Origin: Pseudobdellovibrionaceae bacterium
GTDB taxonomy: Bacteria; Bdellovibrionota; Bdellovibrionia; Bdellovibrionales; UBA1609
NCBI GenBank assembly: GCA_023954155.1
Contig: JAMLIO010000002.1
Span: 194,221-258,220, forward strand
Direction: 5' to 3'
Length of the DNA: 64,000 nt
Positions within the stretch are counted from its first letter, which is position 1; each line of letters starts with the position of its first letter. Of this stretch, positions 41,913 to 51,268 are shown in pieces. A model generated the notes under the pieces. The model did no database searches. It was not told the DNA's origin and saw only the letters and a list, made by a program, of their open reading frames with translations. Position numbers and translations under genes: made by a program.

Positions 41913-42743
41913 TTGAGAAAAAAAAGCAAAGTGCAAAAGGATGAAGAAATGATAGTGATAGATCCCATAAAAGATCTTTCTTTTGCAAGTGAGGAAGAGC
42001 TGTTCACCTACTTTCGCCCCCAGATTGAAGACATCGAAGGTTTTTATTTCGAGTGGCGTAAACAATTTAAAAAAGACATCGCGCAAAAAGACTTTGAAAA
42101 GTACGAAAAGCATCTTTCGGGATGTCTTTTAAATCCAGACGAAGCTCTGATCAATGGCGACATTACAGATCAAGAGGTCGCAATTTTTATTAAAAAAATA
42201 GATGAAAAGAAATCCATCTACTATGTGGCCTTTTGTTATTTGGTCGAAGATGATCCTAGTTTTATCTTTTTGCACTTCCCCACAACATCTAATGAACTCT
42301 TAAATGAATTAAGACAAAGATCAGTGTTGCTGTTTGATAGCCAAACTAAGGATGTCTATCCTGGAGCTATCGAAGGGGACTCTTTGACTGAAGGCGATGA
42401 GTTGGCGAAGGGCCATTACAAGGCCATGCTGGTGTTAAGGGGCGAGAACGACATTCCTGTGGATCAGTTCAAGGCCTATGCTCATCTTCGAGAAGAAAGC
42501 ATAGAGTATGCTGATGAGATTTGGAGACACTCAGATAGTTTTGGACAAAACCTTGTGACTTTTATTAAGAGTTTTTCTGAAGGGGAAAATCTGTATTATA
42601 TTGTGGTGACCCTTGAAGATGTGATTTCTGATAGTAATATTTTACTGTTCTCTTTTCCCACTAAAGATGAAACTTTAATGGAAAGATATAGAACGGGCGA
42701 GAACTTACAAGCTGATGAAGTGATCCAGGAGAGCAGTCATTAA
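41913..42743 (+). CDS. Cytoplasmic protein of unknown function
   Basis: A 276-residue acidic protein. The TTG start at 41913 has GGAAG about 5 bases upstream; an ATG at 41940 is an alternative. The sequence falls into two related halves that each end with a similar run (YYVAFCYLVEDDPSFIFLHFPTTSNELLNELRQRS and YYIVVTLEDVISDSNILLFSFPTKDETLMERYRTG), so it is an internal duplication of about 120 residues. Function unknown. The next gene starts inside its stop region. Confidence 0.65.
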   Translation: MRKKSKVQKDEEMIVIDPIKDLSFASEEELFTYFRPQIEDIEGFYFEWRKQFKKDIAQKDFEKYEKHLSGCLLNPDEALINGDITDQEVAIFIKKIDEKKSIYYVAFCYLVEDDPSFIFLHFPTTSNELLNELRQRSVLLFDSQTKDVYPGAIEGDSLTEGDELAKGHYKAMLVLRGENDIPVDQFKAYAHLREESIEYADEIWRHSDSFGQNLVTFIKSFSEGENLYYIVVTLEDVISDSNILLFSFPTKDETLMERYRTGENLQADEVIQESSH

Positions 42744-43530
42744 AAACTTAGGCCTTATTCTTTTGAGCGTTGTTATTTTATCCTGTCAGTCCTCAGTAAA
42801 GAGCATGGACATTGAAGGCCCTCTGCTTTTACAAGCCAGCAGTTTGCAAAATTCCAACTCTGAGTATTTTTATACAACAAAATCAGATGTGGTGGTGATG
42901 GACCTAGGTAAAAAGACCCGCTCCTATGTGGACTTCGCGGAGTTTCGCATTCAAAGACACACTCTGCATCTTGGAGAAAACGGCGAGATGCAATTTCGCG
43001 TCAACACCTCTCATAAAAAAGGCAATATGAGTTTAAATGATATGGGTTACCCTGAACCCAATGAGACTCTGCTTGAGGTGATCGACAGTTACGGTAAGCC
43101 CGTTGTGGTTAAGGACTATCCTATTGGTTCGGTCTTTTACTTGCCCCGTGTCTCTTTACCAGAAAACCCAGTGAATGAAGGGGACAAGTGGAGTTATCGT
43201 GGACGTTGGATTTCTAGGGACACGGGTTGGCCTTTTGAAATTGAGATCAACTCCAAGTTGACCTCTTGGGCTGATTGCCAAGGCACTCTGTGCGCGGTGA
43301 TTGATTTTACAGCGCGTGTGATCTTGCCTGAAGATTTTCCTTTAAGAAGTACTATTAAGAGTAACATCAAGGGGCGATTGCATTATTCCCCCCATTCTTT
43401 CGATGTCTTATGGGGAGAAAGCGAAAGCGATGAAATGTTTGAAATCGCCGAGCTAAAAAAGCAGATCATCGTCAAAACCAAATCCTGCTCTTACAAAATC
43501 GGTTACAACAAAAACTGCCCAAAGTTGTAG
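42739..43530 (+). CDS. Lipoprotein, probable ATT start coupled to the upstream gene
   Basis: The frame only gains its complete lipoprotein signal when read from ATT at 42739 (M-KNLGLILLSVVILSC, lipobox ILSC). AGGAGAG at 42727-42733 is ideally spaced for that codon, which overlaps the previous stop (ATTAA). A TTG at 42763 would leave the signal without its basic start. The mature chain of about 245 residues is beta-rich with a GRWISRDTGWPFEIEI segment and three Cys near the C-terminus. Function unknown. Confidence 0.65.
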   Translation: MKNLGLILLSVVILSCQSSVKSMDIEGPLLLQASSLQNSNSEYFYTTKSDVVVMDLGKKTRSYVDFAEFRIQRHTLHLGENGEMQFRVNTSHKKGNMSLNDMGYPEPNETLLEVIDSYGKPVVVKDYPIGSVFYLPRVSLPENPVNEGDKWSYRGRWISRDTGWPFEIEINSKLTSWADCQGTLCAVIDFTARVILPEDFPLRSTIKSNIKGRLHYSPHSFDVLWGESESDEMFEIAELKKQIIVKTKSCSYKIGYNKNCPKL

Positions 43531-43650
43531 GGCGAAGTGTTCTGCCTATTTTAACTAACGCATGAACCGCATCCTTGCTTGTGCATCCAGCTAAAACTTA
43601 GGGTGTGAGGCATCCTACCGTTAACTTTAATTTGAAATCGAAAAAAGTGA

Positions 43651-43700
43651 AGGCCATGACAGTTCATGGCCTAGTTGTTTTGCTGATCAACTGTTTTTTT
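43651..43700. terminator. Terminator between convergent genes
   Basis: AGGCCATGA/TCATGGCCT with a CAGT loop is followed by a second stem AGTTG/CAACT and then GTTTTTTTT on the plus strand. It ends the rightward lipoprotein transcript and may also serve the leftward gene. Confidence 0.8.
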
Positions 43701-43704
43701 TGAA

Positions 43705-45492
43705 TTATAAATAGTCTTTGTGTCTATTTTTAAATTCTGCTTTGTTACACATATCCATCATGTACAGCTGAGCTCGTATGCTTGTGTCTGTAGCCCCTCT
43801 TCTATTCCATGAGCTTAACTCTCGTTGAAACTCAGTGTAACACCATTCTTGATTGTTAGGACAAGTGCTAACAGGCAAACGCCCTAGGGCCATTTGGTAG
43901 GCACTGTTCACAAGGGCCGTAGCGCTATCATGACAGACGGGAAGCCCGTCATCACCTTGTTTGGTTTTGCACTTTTCCCATAATAAAAAGTTAGTTAAAG
44001 TCATCGGGCAATATTGTGAAGGCGAATAACGTCTTAAGGACACTTGTTGATCAAAGTGCTGACGACTTCGATAAACACCAATAAATTCACAGTACATCCA
44101 AGCCACACTGGCTCGTTCGTCCCCAGATTTAGCTAAATTTTTCCATAAAGCTTTGTCGGTAGCAGTGCAAGTAGAATGGGCTGCAATACATTTATTGCCC
44201 ACAAAGATTTCGTTATTGGCGCATTGGTAGCTACCGTTACTACCACCACCGCCATCGCCACCAGTAGAGGGGGTGCTACCTCCTGTGCCGCCAGAACCGT
44301 CGCCAGGGTCGTTGCCGCCGCTGTTTCCACACACTACATATTTATATCTGTTGTCGCCATTAAATTTTCCATTGGTACATTTTCTAACCTGTCTGTCACA
44401 CGTGCCATCTTCTTTTTCAGCCGAGAAGGCCTCCATATTAGAACCATGAGAAAACAGTCGACCATCTAAAATACAAGATTTAGGGTTGCCCACGTTACAA
44501 TCAGGAAACATATATGATCCGCTTAAAGTTCCATTGCTACAGGTGCGTGTTTGTTTTTTACAAGTTTCACCATAAGGCACGGTGGAATTTTGAAAAGCTT
44601 CAACTTGTTGTCCGTGTACTACAGCCACGTGGTTGAGTTTACAATGTGCAGGTGCACCCACGTTACAGGAAGTAAAAAAGTAGGTGCCAGTTAAAGCTCC
44701 GTTATTACAAGTTCTGGTTTGTGATTTGCAAGTTGTTCCATAAGGTACGGTTGAAGACTCAAAAGTGGTGATCTGACCTTGGTGAGGCACGACAGTATTA
44801 TTAAATAGACAAGTTCTTGGCACATTCACTGCGCAGAAAGGATGTTGATAATTACCAGAGAGGACACCATTTGTACATAGTCGTAGCTCTTCAATACAAG
44901 TTTCTCCTGTAGTCACAGTGGAGTTTTGAAAGGCTCTCACCACACTGCCGTGTTTGATGGTTTGTCCGTTAAATAAACAATTCGCCTCACCTGTTCCTGA
45001 GTTACAACTGGCATAAGGATAACTTCCAGATAAGACGCCATTATTACAGGTGCGTCTTTCGTAATCGCAGTTTCCTGATCCATTTAAATAGGCCGTTACA
45101 CTTTGGCCGTTAGCAATGGTTTTGTTTCCAAAGATACAAGCACCTGGTACTGTTTCTCCAGGAGTACAAAAGGCAAAGGGATATGAACCCGTTAAGGTTC
45201 CGTTCACACAGGTTCTGTCTTCAGATTGACAGCTGCCATTGGAACTTAAAAAGGCTTTAAAACTTTGGCTATTACGAATTAAGGTTCCATTAAATTCGCA
45301 GTACGCACTATTAGTTCTGTAATCATCACAACTGGGATCAATACAGGCCGCAAGACTTTCTTCAGTGATAGAATAAAATCCTGGCCCAATACAGTTTTGA
45401 AAACTAAATAGAATCAGCCCTAAGGTCAAAATAGAAAATATGACCTTGGCACGTATATCCTTATATTTGAATTTCAGATTTAACTGCATCAT
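43705..45492 (-). CDS. Cysteine-rich repeat lipoprotein
   Basis: A 595-residue protein with lipobox FQNC (Cys34). Residues about 60-380 hold six tandem modules of about 50 residues with the pattern C-x-F-N-G-x5-HG-x3-AF-x5-G-x-C-x5-R-x-C-x-NG-x-LSGSY-x4-C. Each has four Cys that could form two disulphides. A Gly/Ser/Asp linker (about 395-425) leads to a C-terminal all-helical domain of about 160 residues with several Cys. The architecture suggests a surface adhesin or scaffold with a terminal binding domain. No family name can be given. Confidence 0.75.
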   Translation of the reverse strand: MMQLNLKFKYKDIRAKVIFSILTLGLILFSFQNCIGPGFYSITEESLAACIDPSCDDYRTNSAYCEFNGTLIRNSQSFKAFLSSNGSCQSEDRTCVNGTLTGSYPFAFCTPGETVPGACIFGNKTIANGQSVTAYLNGSGNCDYERRTCNNGVLSGSYPYASCNSGTGEANCLFNGQTIKHGSVVRAFQNSTVTTGETCIEELRLCTNGVLSGNYQHPFCAVNVPRTCLFNNTVVPHQGQITTFESSTVPYGTTCKSQTRTCNNGALTGTYFFTSCNVGAPAHCKLNHVAVVHGQQVEAFQNSTVPYGETCKKQTRTCSNGTLSGSYMFPDCNVGNPKSCILDGRLFSHGSNMEAFSAEKEDGTCDRQVRKCTNGKFNGDNRYKYVVCGNSGGNDPGDGSGGTGGSTPSTGGDGGGGSNGSYQCANNEIFVGNKCIAAHSTCTATDKALWKNLAKSGDERASVAWMYCEFIGVYRSRQHFDQQVSLRRYSPSQYCPMTLTNFLLWEKCKTKQGDDGLPVCHDSATALVNSAYQMALGRLPVSTCPNNQEWCYTEFQRELSSWNRRGATDTSIRAQLYMMDMCNKAEFKNRHKDYL

Positions 45493-45902
45493 TTATATTT
45501 TTCGGTATAAGCCTGAGGCTGATTTAATAAAGTGTACTCAAATATATACCACTTTGAGAAAGACTTTAAAAAAAAGCAAAGAGCCTTATGATGTAGCAAC
45601 ACTTTAAAATCCATTTAAATAGCCCATTTTCCTATCCAGACTTTAGACGGCTTATACTGGTACATCGAATATATTGACGATGGTTTCTTTAAAGTGTGTC
45701 AGCCTAAAACGAAAAGAGCTAAGAGGAGCAATATATGAGAGATGGCATTTTTTAAATCTTTGGTTCGTCGTGGTTCTGATGTCAAAGTTCTTTACGATTT
45801 TCTCAAATTGGTCATTTCATTGTCGATTTTATAGATTTTAAAGGAGTTTAGTTTGGCAAAGCTTTTGCTCAATATACCTAGAGCGAAGCCAAGGGGGGAA
45901 CC
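45493..45902. other. 410-bp spacer, possible tiny ORF
   Basis: Divergent promoter region. A 31-codon frame beginning MAFFKSLVRRGSDVK at 45742-45837 has AAGAGGAG about 12 bases upstream and a hydrophobic end, but spacing and length make it doubtful. Nothing else is recognised. Confidence 0.3.
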
Positions 45903-46340
45903 ATGACTTCTGGAATTTTAAAGAACAACTTTTTAATGAGCGTACTTGCTTTAACCTTTGTTGTTCTATTTTTTGGAGTAAATCAAGCACATGCCGCACC
46001 AATATGCGTGACAAAGTGGAGTGAATTGCCTCAATTAAAACCAATCAATGGGATCAGTGATTTTGATACAAAAGTTAGAAATGGAAGCATTCAATTTAAA
46101 ATGCCAAGTGGAAAGACTTTTACCATTAGAGAAAGAAGCGGAAACATCTATGCCGAAACTCCAGAAGGTAATGCCGATATTCAGCTTTGCAAAGAAAAAG
46201 GAAATAACAAGCAACTCACAGCCATCGCCAATACCATTCTAGGTAAAAAAGTGATTGTGGTTCATAATACTGGCGGTAAGAAATTCCAAATTATTGATCA
46301 AGGTAAACCTAACGAACCAGTAACAGCGACAGTAATGTAG
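45903..46340 (+). CDS. Exported protein of unknown function
   Basis: 145 residues; AAGGGGGGAACC precedes the ATG. A signal peptide runs to about residue 30 (cleavage after AHA). The small beta-rich mature domain includes FKMPSGKTFTIRERSGNIYAETPEGNADI and two Cys. A terminator follows, so the gene is monocistronic. Not recognised. Confidence 0.65.
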   Translation: MTSGILKNNFLMSVLALTFVVLFFGVNQAHAAPICVTKWSELPQLKPINGISDFDTKVRNGSIQFKMPSGKTFTIRERSGNIYAETPEGNADIQLCKEKGNNKQLTAIANTILGKKVIVVHNTGGKKFQIIDQGKPNEPVTATVM

Positions 46341-46357
46341 TTTAAAACTATAGAATC

Positions 46358-46397
46358 AAAAGGCTCATTGAAATGTTTCAAGTGAGCCTTAATTTTA
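46358..46397 (+). terminator. Rho-independent terminator
   Basis: AAGGCTCA/TGAGCCTT closes a long hairpin with an inner TTGAAA/TTTCAA stem, followed by AATTTT. It ends the preceding gene. Confidence 0.75.
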
Positions 46398-46439
46398 TAA
46401 AGACATTTGTAATAAAATAAATCGAGGAGCCAGAGAGTT

Positions 46440-46958
46440 ATGAAAAACCAAATTTTAATCAAAGGAATTTTTCTAACTGTAGTTTTATTTTCTGTATCAT
46501 CACAAGCTTTTGTGGATGATCGGTTTGCGGTGATGGCTCCTGGGTGGACGTTCCATTCTCCTAATATGAATAATGAACTTCTTAGTTCACCGTCTCCTTC
46601 TTTTAAAGGCACTTTTACTAAAAGAGGGGACAATCTGATCTCTTCTATGATTATTATAAAACAACCTCTTCCAAGAAGTATCAATAATACTATTGCCCTA
46701 AAGGATTGGATTAACGGCAGTTATTTTGAGGGCAAAGCTGAAATGGTGTTTTCGACTCAAGTTAAGGGTGCAGAAGACAAAGGTCAGATGTTTGTGTTTA
46801 AACAAGATCAAGATGGCGCTTTAAGAATCACCTTTGCCTACGCCTTTGTGAAAGGTTTTGAGGTGATTATCCTTGCCCAAGCTACAACTCCTGAGAGTTA
46901 TAAAGAAGACATGAAATATTCTGTGCAAGCCATGAAAAGTGTTAAGTTCATTTTATAG
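46440..46958 (+). CDS. Small exported protein, unknown
   Basis: 172 residues from an ATG with AGGAG 10 bases upstream. A signal peptide covers about residues 1-22 (cleavage near SQA-F). The mature part alternates beta strands and helices with no lipobox or membrane anchor, and ends EDMKYSVQAMKSVKFIL. It resembles small periplasmic proteins of the DUF1795/PsbP-like class in general shape (SxxIxIxxxPLP...KxWI), but I would not assign it. Convergent with ychF. Confidence 0.65.
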   Translation: MKNQILIKGIFLTVVLFSVSSQAFVDDRFAVMAPGWTFHSPNMNNELLSSPSPSFKGTFTKRGDNLISSMIIIKQPLPRSINNTIALKDWINGSYFEGKAEMVFSTQVKGAEDKGQMFVFKQDQDGALRITFAYAFVKGFEVIILAQATTPESYKEDMKYSVQAMKSVKFIL

Positions 46959-47096
46959 AAGTTTCCATCTTAAAACGAAATAGGCAACATATACATATCT
47001 CAGTTTGTTTGGTCAGTTCATCTAAAAGTTGTCCACAGTAGGTTCTAGTAATGCTTGAATCATAGCGCCTAGTAGAATATGTGGAAGGCACTTCGT

Positions 47097-48197
47097 TTAA
47101 ACATTAAAGCGGAATAGCAAAATGTCTCCGTCTTTAACCTCGTACTCTTTACCTTCTGAGCGGTACTTGCCCGCATCTCTGACCGCAGCTTCACTGCCGA
47201 GTTTGAAAAGCTCTTCGCAATGATAGGTTTCTGCGCGAATAAAACCCCGTTCAAAATCAGAGTGGATCACACCTGCCGCCTGTGGAGCGAGTGCACCAGC
47301 AGGAATCGTCCAGGCTCGCACCTCTTTTTTTCCAGCCGTAAAGTAGGTTCTTAAGTTAAGTAGAGAATAAGATTCGCGAATCAAACGGTTAAGTCCTGGC
47401 TCACTTAAACCTAAGTCTTCTAAAAAGACCTTTTGCTCTTCGGGATCGAGTTGAGAGACTTCGGCTTCAATGGCCCCAGAAATGATAAGTGCCTTTTGCC
47501 CTTCACCTTGAGCGTATTCAAAAACTTTTTTTGTAAACTCATTCCCGTCTTTGGCATCAGATTCAGCCACGTTGCACACATAGATGATGGGTTTGATAGA
47601 GATCAAGTGCAGTTCTTTGATGATCTTTTTTTGTTCGTCAGATTCAATTTGAAAGTCACGGGCATTTTTACCTGCGCTAAGAAGGTCATAGATGCCTTTT
47701 ACAGTTTGGTATTCAAATTTGATTTTAGAATCTTTGCTACTTTGAGCTAGTTTTTCAATCTTCTTTACGCGCTTTTCGACACTGTCAAGATCGGCAAGGA
47801 TAAGTTCTGTGTTGATCACTTCGATGTCGCGTAATGGATCGACGTTACCAGAGACGTGAACGATATTAGAATCTTCAAAACAGCGCACCACGTGTAAAAT
47901 GGCGTCTGTTTCTCTGATATGAGACAGAAATTGGTTACCTAAACCTTCACCTTGAGAGGCGCCTTTAACGAGGCCCGCGATATCCACAAATTCAATAGTG
48001 GTGGGGATGGTCTTTTCAGGGACCACAAACTTTGTAATACGCTCCAAGCGATCGTCAGGAACGGTGACTACACCGACGTTAGGGTCAATAGTGCAAAAAG
48101 GATAGTTGGCGGATTCCGCACCTGCTTGTGTGATGGCATTGAATAAAGTGCTCTTTCCTACGTTAGGGAGTCCTACAATTCCAACCTGTAATGCCAT
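47097..48197 (-). CDS. ychF: YchF/OLA1-type ATPase
   Basis: 366 residues, the standard YchF length. G1 motif GLPNVGKSTLFNAIT near residue 8, switch region NYPFCTIDPNVGVV, G3 DIAGLVKGASQGEGLGN, the N-x-x-E-type G4 (NVAESD) that gives ATP preference, and a C-terminal TGS domain (LRTYFTAGKKEVRAWTIP). The family hydrolyses ATP, binds the ribosome and acts in stress and translation control. It is the last gene of the leftward housekeeping cluster, 27 bases after pth. Confidence 0.96.
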   Translation of the reverse strand: MALQVGIVGLPNVGKSTLFNAITQAGAESANYPFCTIDPNVGVVTVPDDRLERITKFVVPEKTIPTTIEFVDIAGLVKGASQGEGLGNQFLSHIRETDAILHVVRCFEDSNIVHVSGNVDPLRDIEVINTELILADLDSVEKRVKKIEKLAQSSKDSKIKFEYQTVKGIYDLLSAGKNARDFQIESDEQKKIIKELHLISIKPIIYVCNVAESDAKDGNEFTKKVFEYAQGEGQKALIISGAIEAEVSQLDPEEQKVFLEDLGLSEPGLNRLIRESYSLLNLRTYFTAGKKEVRAWTIPAGALAPQAAGVIHSDFERGFIRAETYHCEELFKLGSEAAVRDAGKYRSEGKEYEVKDGDILLFRFNV

Positions 48198-48224
48198 AAA
48201 TGTTCTCCTGTTCTAAATTAGTGT

Positions 48225-48818
48225 TTACTCTTCGATTAGACCCAATTTGCGATTAAAATTATTCGCCGCTTTAACGGGCCCGTTTTTAAGAAAATCAAGA
48301 CTGGCCTTGCTGATGTCATCCAATAAGTGGGGGATATGGTCCATTTCTTCGGATGAAAAATTGTGCAGTACAAATTTATCAGCAGGCATTTTGAGATCTT
48401 TGCGTGAAATGCCAATTTTTAAACGTGTATAGTCGGCGCCGATTTTATTGTGAATGTCTTTGATTCCGTTATGTCCACCTGGACTTCTGTTAGTCATAAA
48501 ACGTAAAGACCCAAAGGGCATATCCAGATCATCATGTAGAACCAAAATATTTTGTTTTTGGATTTTATAATAAGCCATGATGGACTGTACAGAGTCACCT
48601 GAAAGATTCATAAAAGTTTGAGGTTTACACAATAATATTTTATAACCGTCAAACTCAAGCTTTGCCACCTCAGCTTTGTGTTCAGATTTAAAACCCGAAG
48701 CTTGAGAGTGACTTTGTAGCCAGTCTATGGCCATAAAACCAATATTGTGACGAGTAAGAAGGTATTTATCCCCAGGATTGCCTAGGCCAATAAATAAATA
48801 TAAATCTTGCGACATCGT
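48225..48818 (-). CDS. pth: Peptidyl-tRNA hydrolase
   Basis: 197 residues from ATG 48818 (MSQDLYLFIGLGNPGDKY), which avoids overlapping prs. Catalytic His and neighbours appear in TRHNIGFMAID, and the conserved LVLHDDLDMPFG and RSPGGHNGIKDI motifs are intact. It cleaves peptidyl-tRNA released from stalled ribosomes. Directly downstream of prs (10 bases), it follows the common prs-pth-ychF order. Confidence 0.96.
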   Translation of the reverse strand, partial: TMSQDLYLFIGLGNPGDKYLLTRHNIGFMAIDWLQSHSQASGFKSEHKAEVAKLEFDGYKILLCKPQTFMNLSGDSVQSIMAYYKIQKQNILVLHDDLDMPFGSLRFMTNRSPGGHNGIKDIHNKIGADYTRLKIGISRKDLKMPADKFVLHNFSSEEMDHIPHLLDDISKASLDFLKNGPVKAANNFNRKLGLIEE

Positions 48819-48828
48819 ATTTTGAACC

Positions 48829-49776
48829 TTACTCGTCAAAAAGAATACTGACAGAATCGTTGCCGTAAATTCTTTGAATAGCATCAGAAACCACAGAAGC
48901 TACAGAGATCACTTTGATCTTCTTACACTTTTGTGCATTTTCGTTTAAAGGAATGGTGTCAGTCACCCAAAGTTGTTCGATAGGACTGTCGTTAATACGA
49001 TCAATGGCAGGGCCAGTCAGAAGTGGGTGAGTGGCTACAGCAAAGACTTTTTTAGCTCCATTGTCCACTAAACTTTTAATTCCTTCAGTGAGAGTTCCTG
49101 CGGTGTCCACCATATCATCAGCCACAATGGCAATCTTACCTTCAACAGACCCAATTAAGTTATAAGCTTTAGCTTCATTGGGGCCAGTACGGCGTTTATC
49201 AATGATAGCAATGGGGCACTCTAATTTTTTGGCAAAAATTCGAGCGCGCTCCACACCCCCTGCATCAGGACTCACGACCACAAAGTCGTCTCCTGCGCCC
49301 ATCTCCTCACGCCATGCTTTAGCTAAAGTGGGAAAGGAAAAAAGATGATCAAAGGGAATATTAAAAAAACCTTGGATCTGAGCACTATGCAGGTCCACAG
49401 AAACCACTCTGTTTGCTCCAGCAGCAGAGATCAAGTCAGACACACACTTGGCTGAAATAGGAACGCGGGGTTTGACCTTACGATCTTGTCTTGCATAACC
49501 GAAGTAGGGAATGACGGCTGTGATGCTTTTTGCGGAAGCTCTCTTTAAGGCATCAAGTAAGATGAACAGCTCCATATAGTTTTCATTTACGGGAGGACAA
49601 GCGCTTTGAATCACAAAGACATCAGCACCTCTGATGCTTTCATGAATTTCGACTTGGATTTCTCCGTCAGAAAAACGATTGATTTTAGATTTACATAATT
49701 CCAAGCCTGAGTGCTTAGCTACTTTTGCCGCAAAATCAGGATTGGCGTTCCCCGCGATAATTTTTAATTTTCCCAT
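48829..49776 (-). CDS. prs: Ribose-phosphate pyrophosphokinase
   Basis: 315 residues, the usual length for class I PRPP synthases. Conserved motifs include FSDGEIQVEIHESIRG, ATP-binding YFGYARQDRK, and the PRPP loop IVADDMVDTAGTL. It makes phosphoribosyl pyrophosphate from ribose-5-phosphate and ATP for nucleotide, His and Trp synthesis. In operon with pth and ychF. Confidence 0.97.
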   Translation of the reverse strand: MGKLKIIAGNANPDFAAKVAKHSGLELCKSKINRFSDGEIQVEIHESIRGADVFVIQSACPPVNENYMELFILLDALKRASAKSITAVIPYFGYARQDRKVKPRVPISAKCVSDLISAAGANRVVSVDLHSAQIQGFFNIPFDHLFSFPTLAKAWREEMGAGDDFVVVSPDAGGVERARIFAKKLECPIAIIDKRRTGPNEAKAYNLIGSVEGKIAIVADDMVDTAGTLTEGIKSLVDNGAKKVFAVATHPLLTGPAIDRINDSPIEQLWVTDTIPLNENAQKCKKIKVISVASVVSDAIQRIYGNDSVSILFDE

Positions 49777-49835
49777 ACCCCATCTTGTACCCCATTTGGG
49801 CTTTAAATGTCTAGGAATGACCTGAAAAAGCTCAA

Positions 49836-50447
49836 TTATGCTTGGAGCAGGCGCTCAAGTTCTGTTTTCAGGGCGGTGCAGGCTTTTTGACGGTGAGAGA
49901 TTTGATTTTTGATTCCCATCCCTAGCTCGGCCATGGTTTTGTCAAAGCCTGTGGGAATAAAAATAGGATCATAACCAAAACCCTCTTTACCCTTAGCCGA
50001 ATGCGCAATCTGTCCTTCAAGTTCGCCAAATACGCTGAATTCCACATCAGGACTTTTAATATAAATGTAAGAGACGTATTTGGCTTTACGATTCAGGGGG
50101 CTTCGGAGTTTGAGCATTTTAAGGAGCTTGTCGTTATTCAGTAGGTCAGAGGCTTTGGGGCCTGCGTAACGAGCAGAGTGAACACCAGGAAGACCACCTA
50201 GGCCCTCCACCATGATCCCAGAGTCTTCAGCAAGCACCCATTCCTCTTGTCTTAAGATTTTAAAAAGGGAGTAGGCTTTGATTTTAGCATTGGCCTCAAA
50301 GGTGTCCCCAGTCTCTTCGGGGGACTCATAGCCTGCGATGTCTTTGGCTAAACGCAGATCAAAACTCTGCTGTTCAAAAAGTCTTCTAAACTCTGTGAGT
50401 TTTCCAGGATTAAAGCTTGCGATCCAAAGGGTTTTAAGGGGTGTCAT
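49836..50447 (-). CDS. rdgB: XTP/dITP diphosphatase (RdgB/HAM1)
   Basis: 203 residues. N-terminal WIASFNPGKLTEFRRL (usual T/S-x-N-x-x-K phosphate-binding motif), ESPEETGDTFEANAKIKA, LAEDSGIMVEGLGGLPGVHSARYAG, and FGYDPIFIPTG are the family signatures. It removes non-canonical purine nucleotides from the pool. Placed next to rph, as in many genomes where the two are even fused. Confidence 0.95.
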   Translation of the reverse strand: MTPLKTLWIASFNPGKLTEFRRLFEQQSFDLRLAKDIAGYESPEETGDTFEANAKIKAYSLFKILRQEEWVLAEDSGIMVEGLGGLPGVHSARYAGPKASDLLNNDKLLKMLKLRSPLNRKAKYVSYIYIKSPDVEFSVFGELEGQIAHSAKGKEGFGYDPIFIPTGFDKTMAELGMGIKNQISHRQKACTALKTELERLLQA

Positions 50448-50563
50448 ACTTTAAGGCTCCTTGCCAATGTGAGATCATGTTCGGTTTAATTTGGTGCGAC
50501 TCAGTTCAAGTAAAATAAAAAACCCACACCTACGAAATCGGAATGGGGCCTTGTGTTGAGTGG

Positions 50564-51268
50564 CTAGAGGTACTTGGTCTGTCGTTCAAAGATGTGTTCG
50601 CCTGTTTTAAGAGCTAAACCCATCATAGCAATCAAGTCATCTTGAGAAAACGAGTTGTTCTCGGCTGTGCCCTGAATTTCAATAAATTCTTTTTTTGAGT
50701 TCATCACAAAATTCACATCGCTTTCACAGTGGGAGTCTTCTTCGTAGTCTAAGTCGACATAACATTGTCCATTAAGACGTCCGATGCTAACGGCAGCAAT
50801 CTGTGTTTGCGTGGGATCTTGTTGTAAAAGCCCTTGTTTGAGCAGAAAGTTAAAGGCCTGTCTGAGGGCCACATATCCGCCTGTGATCGCCGCAGTTCGT
50901 GTGCCTCCGTCAGCCTGGAGGACATCACAATCCACCACAAAACTCTTCTCAGGAATTTTACTCAGATCAAAACCTGCACGTAAAGAACGACCAATCAATC
51001 TTGAGATCTCTTGGGTGCGCCCTCCTGTTAAGGCTTTGTCACGTCTTATACGTTGATGAGTGGAGCGAGGGAGCATGCAGTATTCAGCGGTGATCCAGCC
51101 TTCATTTTTTCCAGCCAGCCATTTGGGTACGCCCTCTTCAAGAGTGGCTGTGCATAAGACATGAGTGTCGCCAAATTTAACTAAGCAACTGCCTTCCGCA
51201 AATTTATTCACGCCCACTTCAAATTCTAAAGGGCGCATTTGGTCTAAGGGACGATCATTTTGTCTCAT
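50564..51268 (-). CDS. rph: Ribonuclease PH
   Basis: 234 residues from ATG 51268 (MRQNDRPLDQMRPLEFE); the longer frame lacks support. Phosphate-binding RTxxE-like region GRTQEISRLIGRSLRAG, CDVLQADGGTRTAAITG, and VDLDYEEDSHCESDVNFVM match RNase PH. It trims tRNA 3' ends phosphorolytically. The start overlaps the amidase stop by 14 bases. Confidence 0.95.
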   Translation of the reverse strand: MRQNDRPLDQMRPLEFEVGVNKFAEGSCLVKFGDTHVLCTATLEEGVPKWLAGKNEGWITAEYCMLPRSTHQRIRRDKALTGGRTQEISRLIGRSLRAGFDLSKIPEKSFVVDCDVLQADGGTRTAAITGGYVALRQAFNFLLKQGLLQQDPTQTQIAAVSIGRLNGQCYVDLDYEEDSHCESDVNFVMNSKKEFIEIQGTAENNSFSQDDLIAMMGLALKTGEHIFERQTKYL

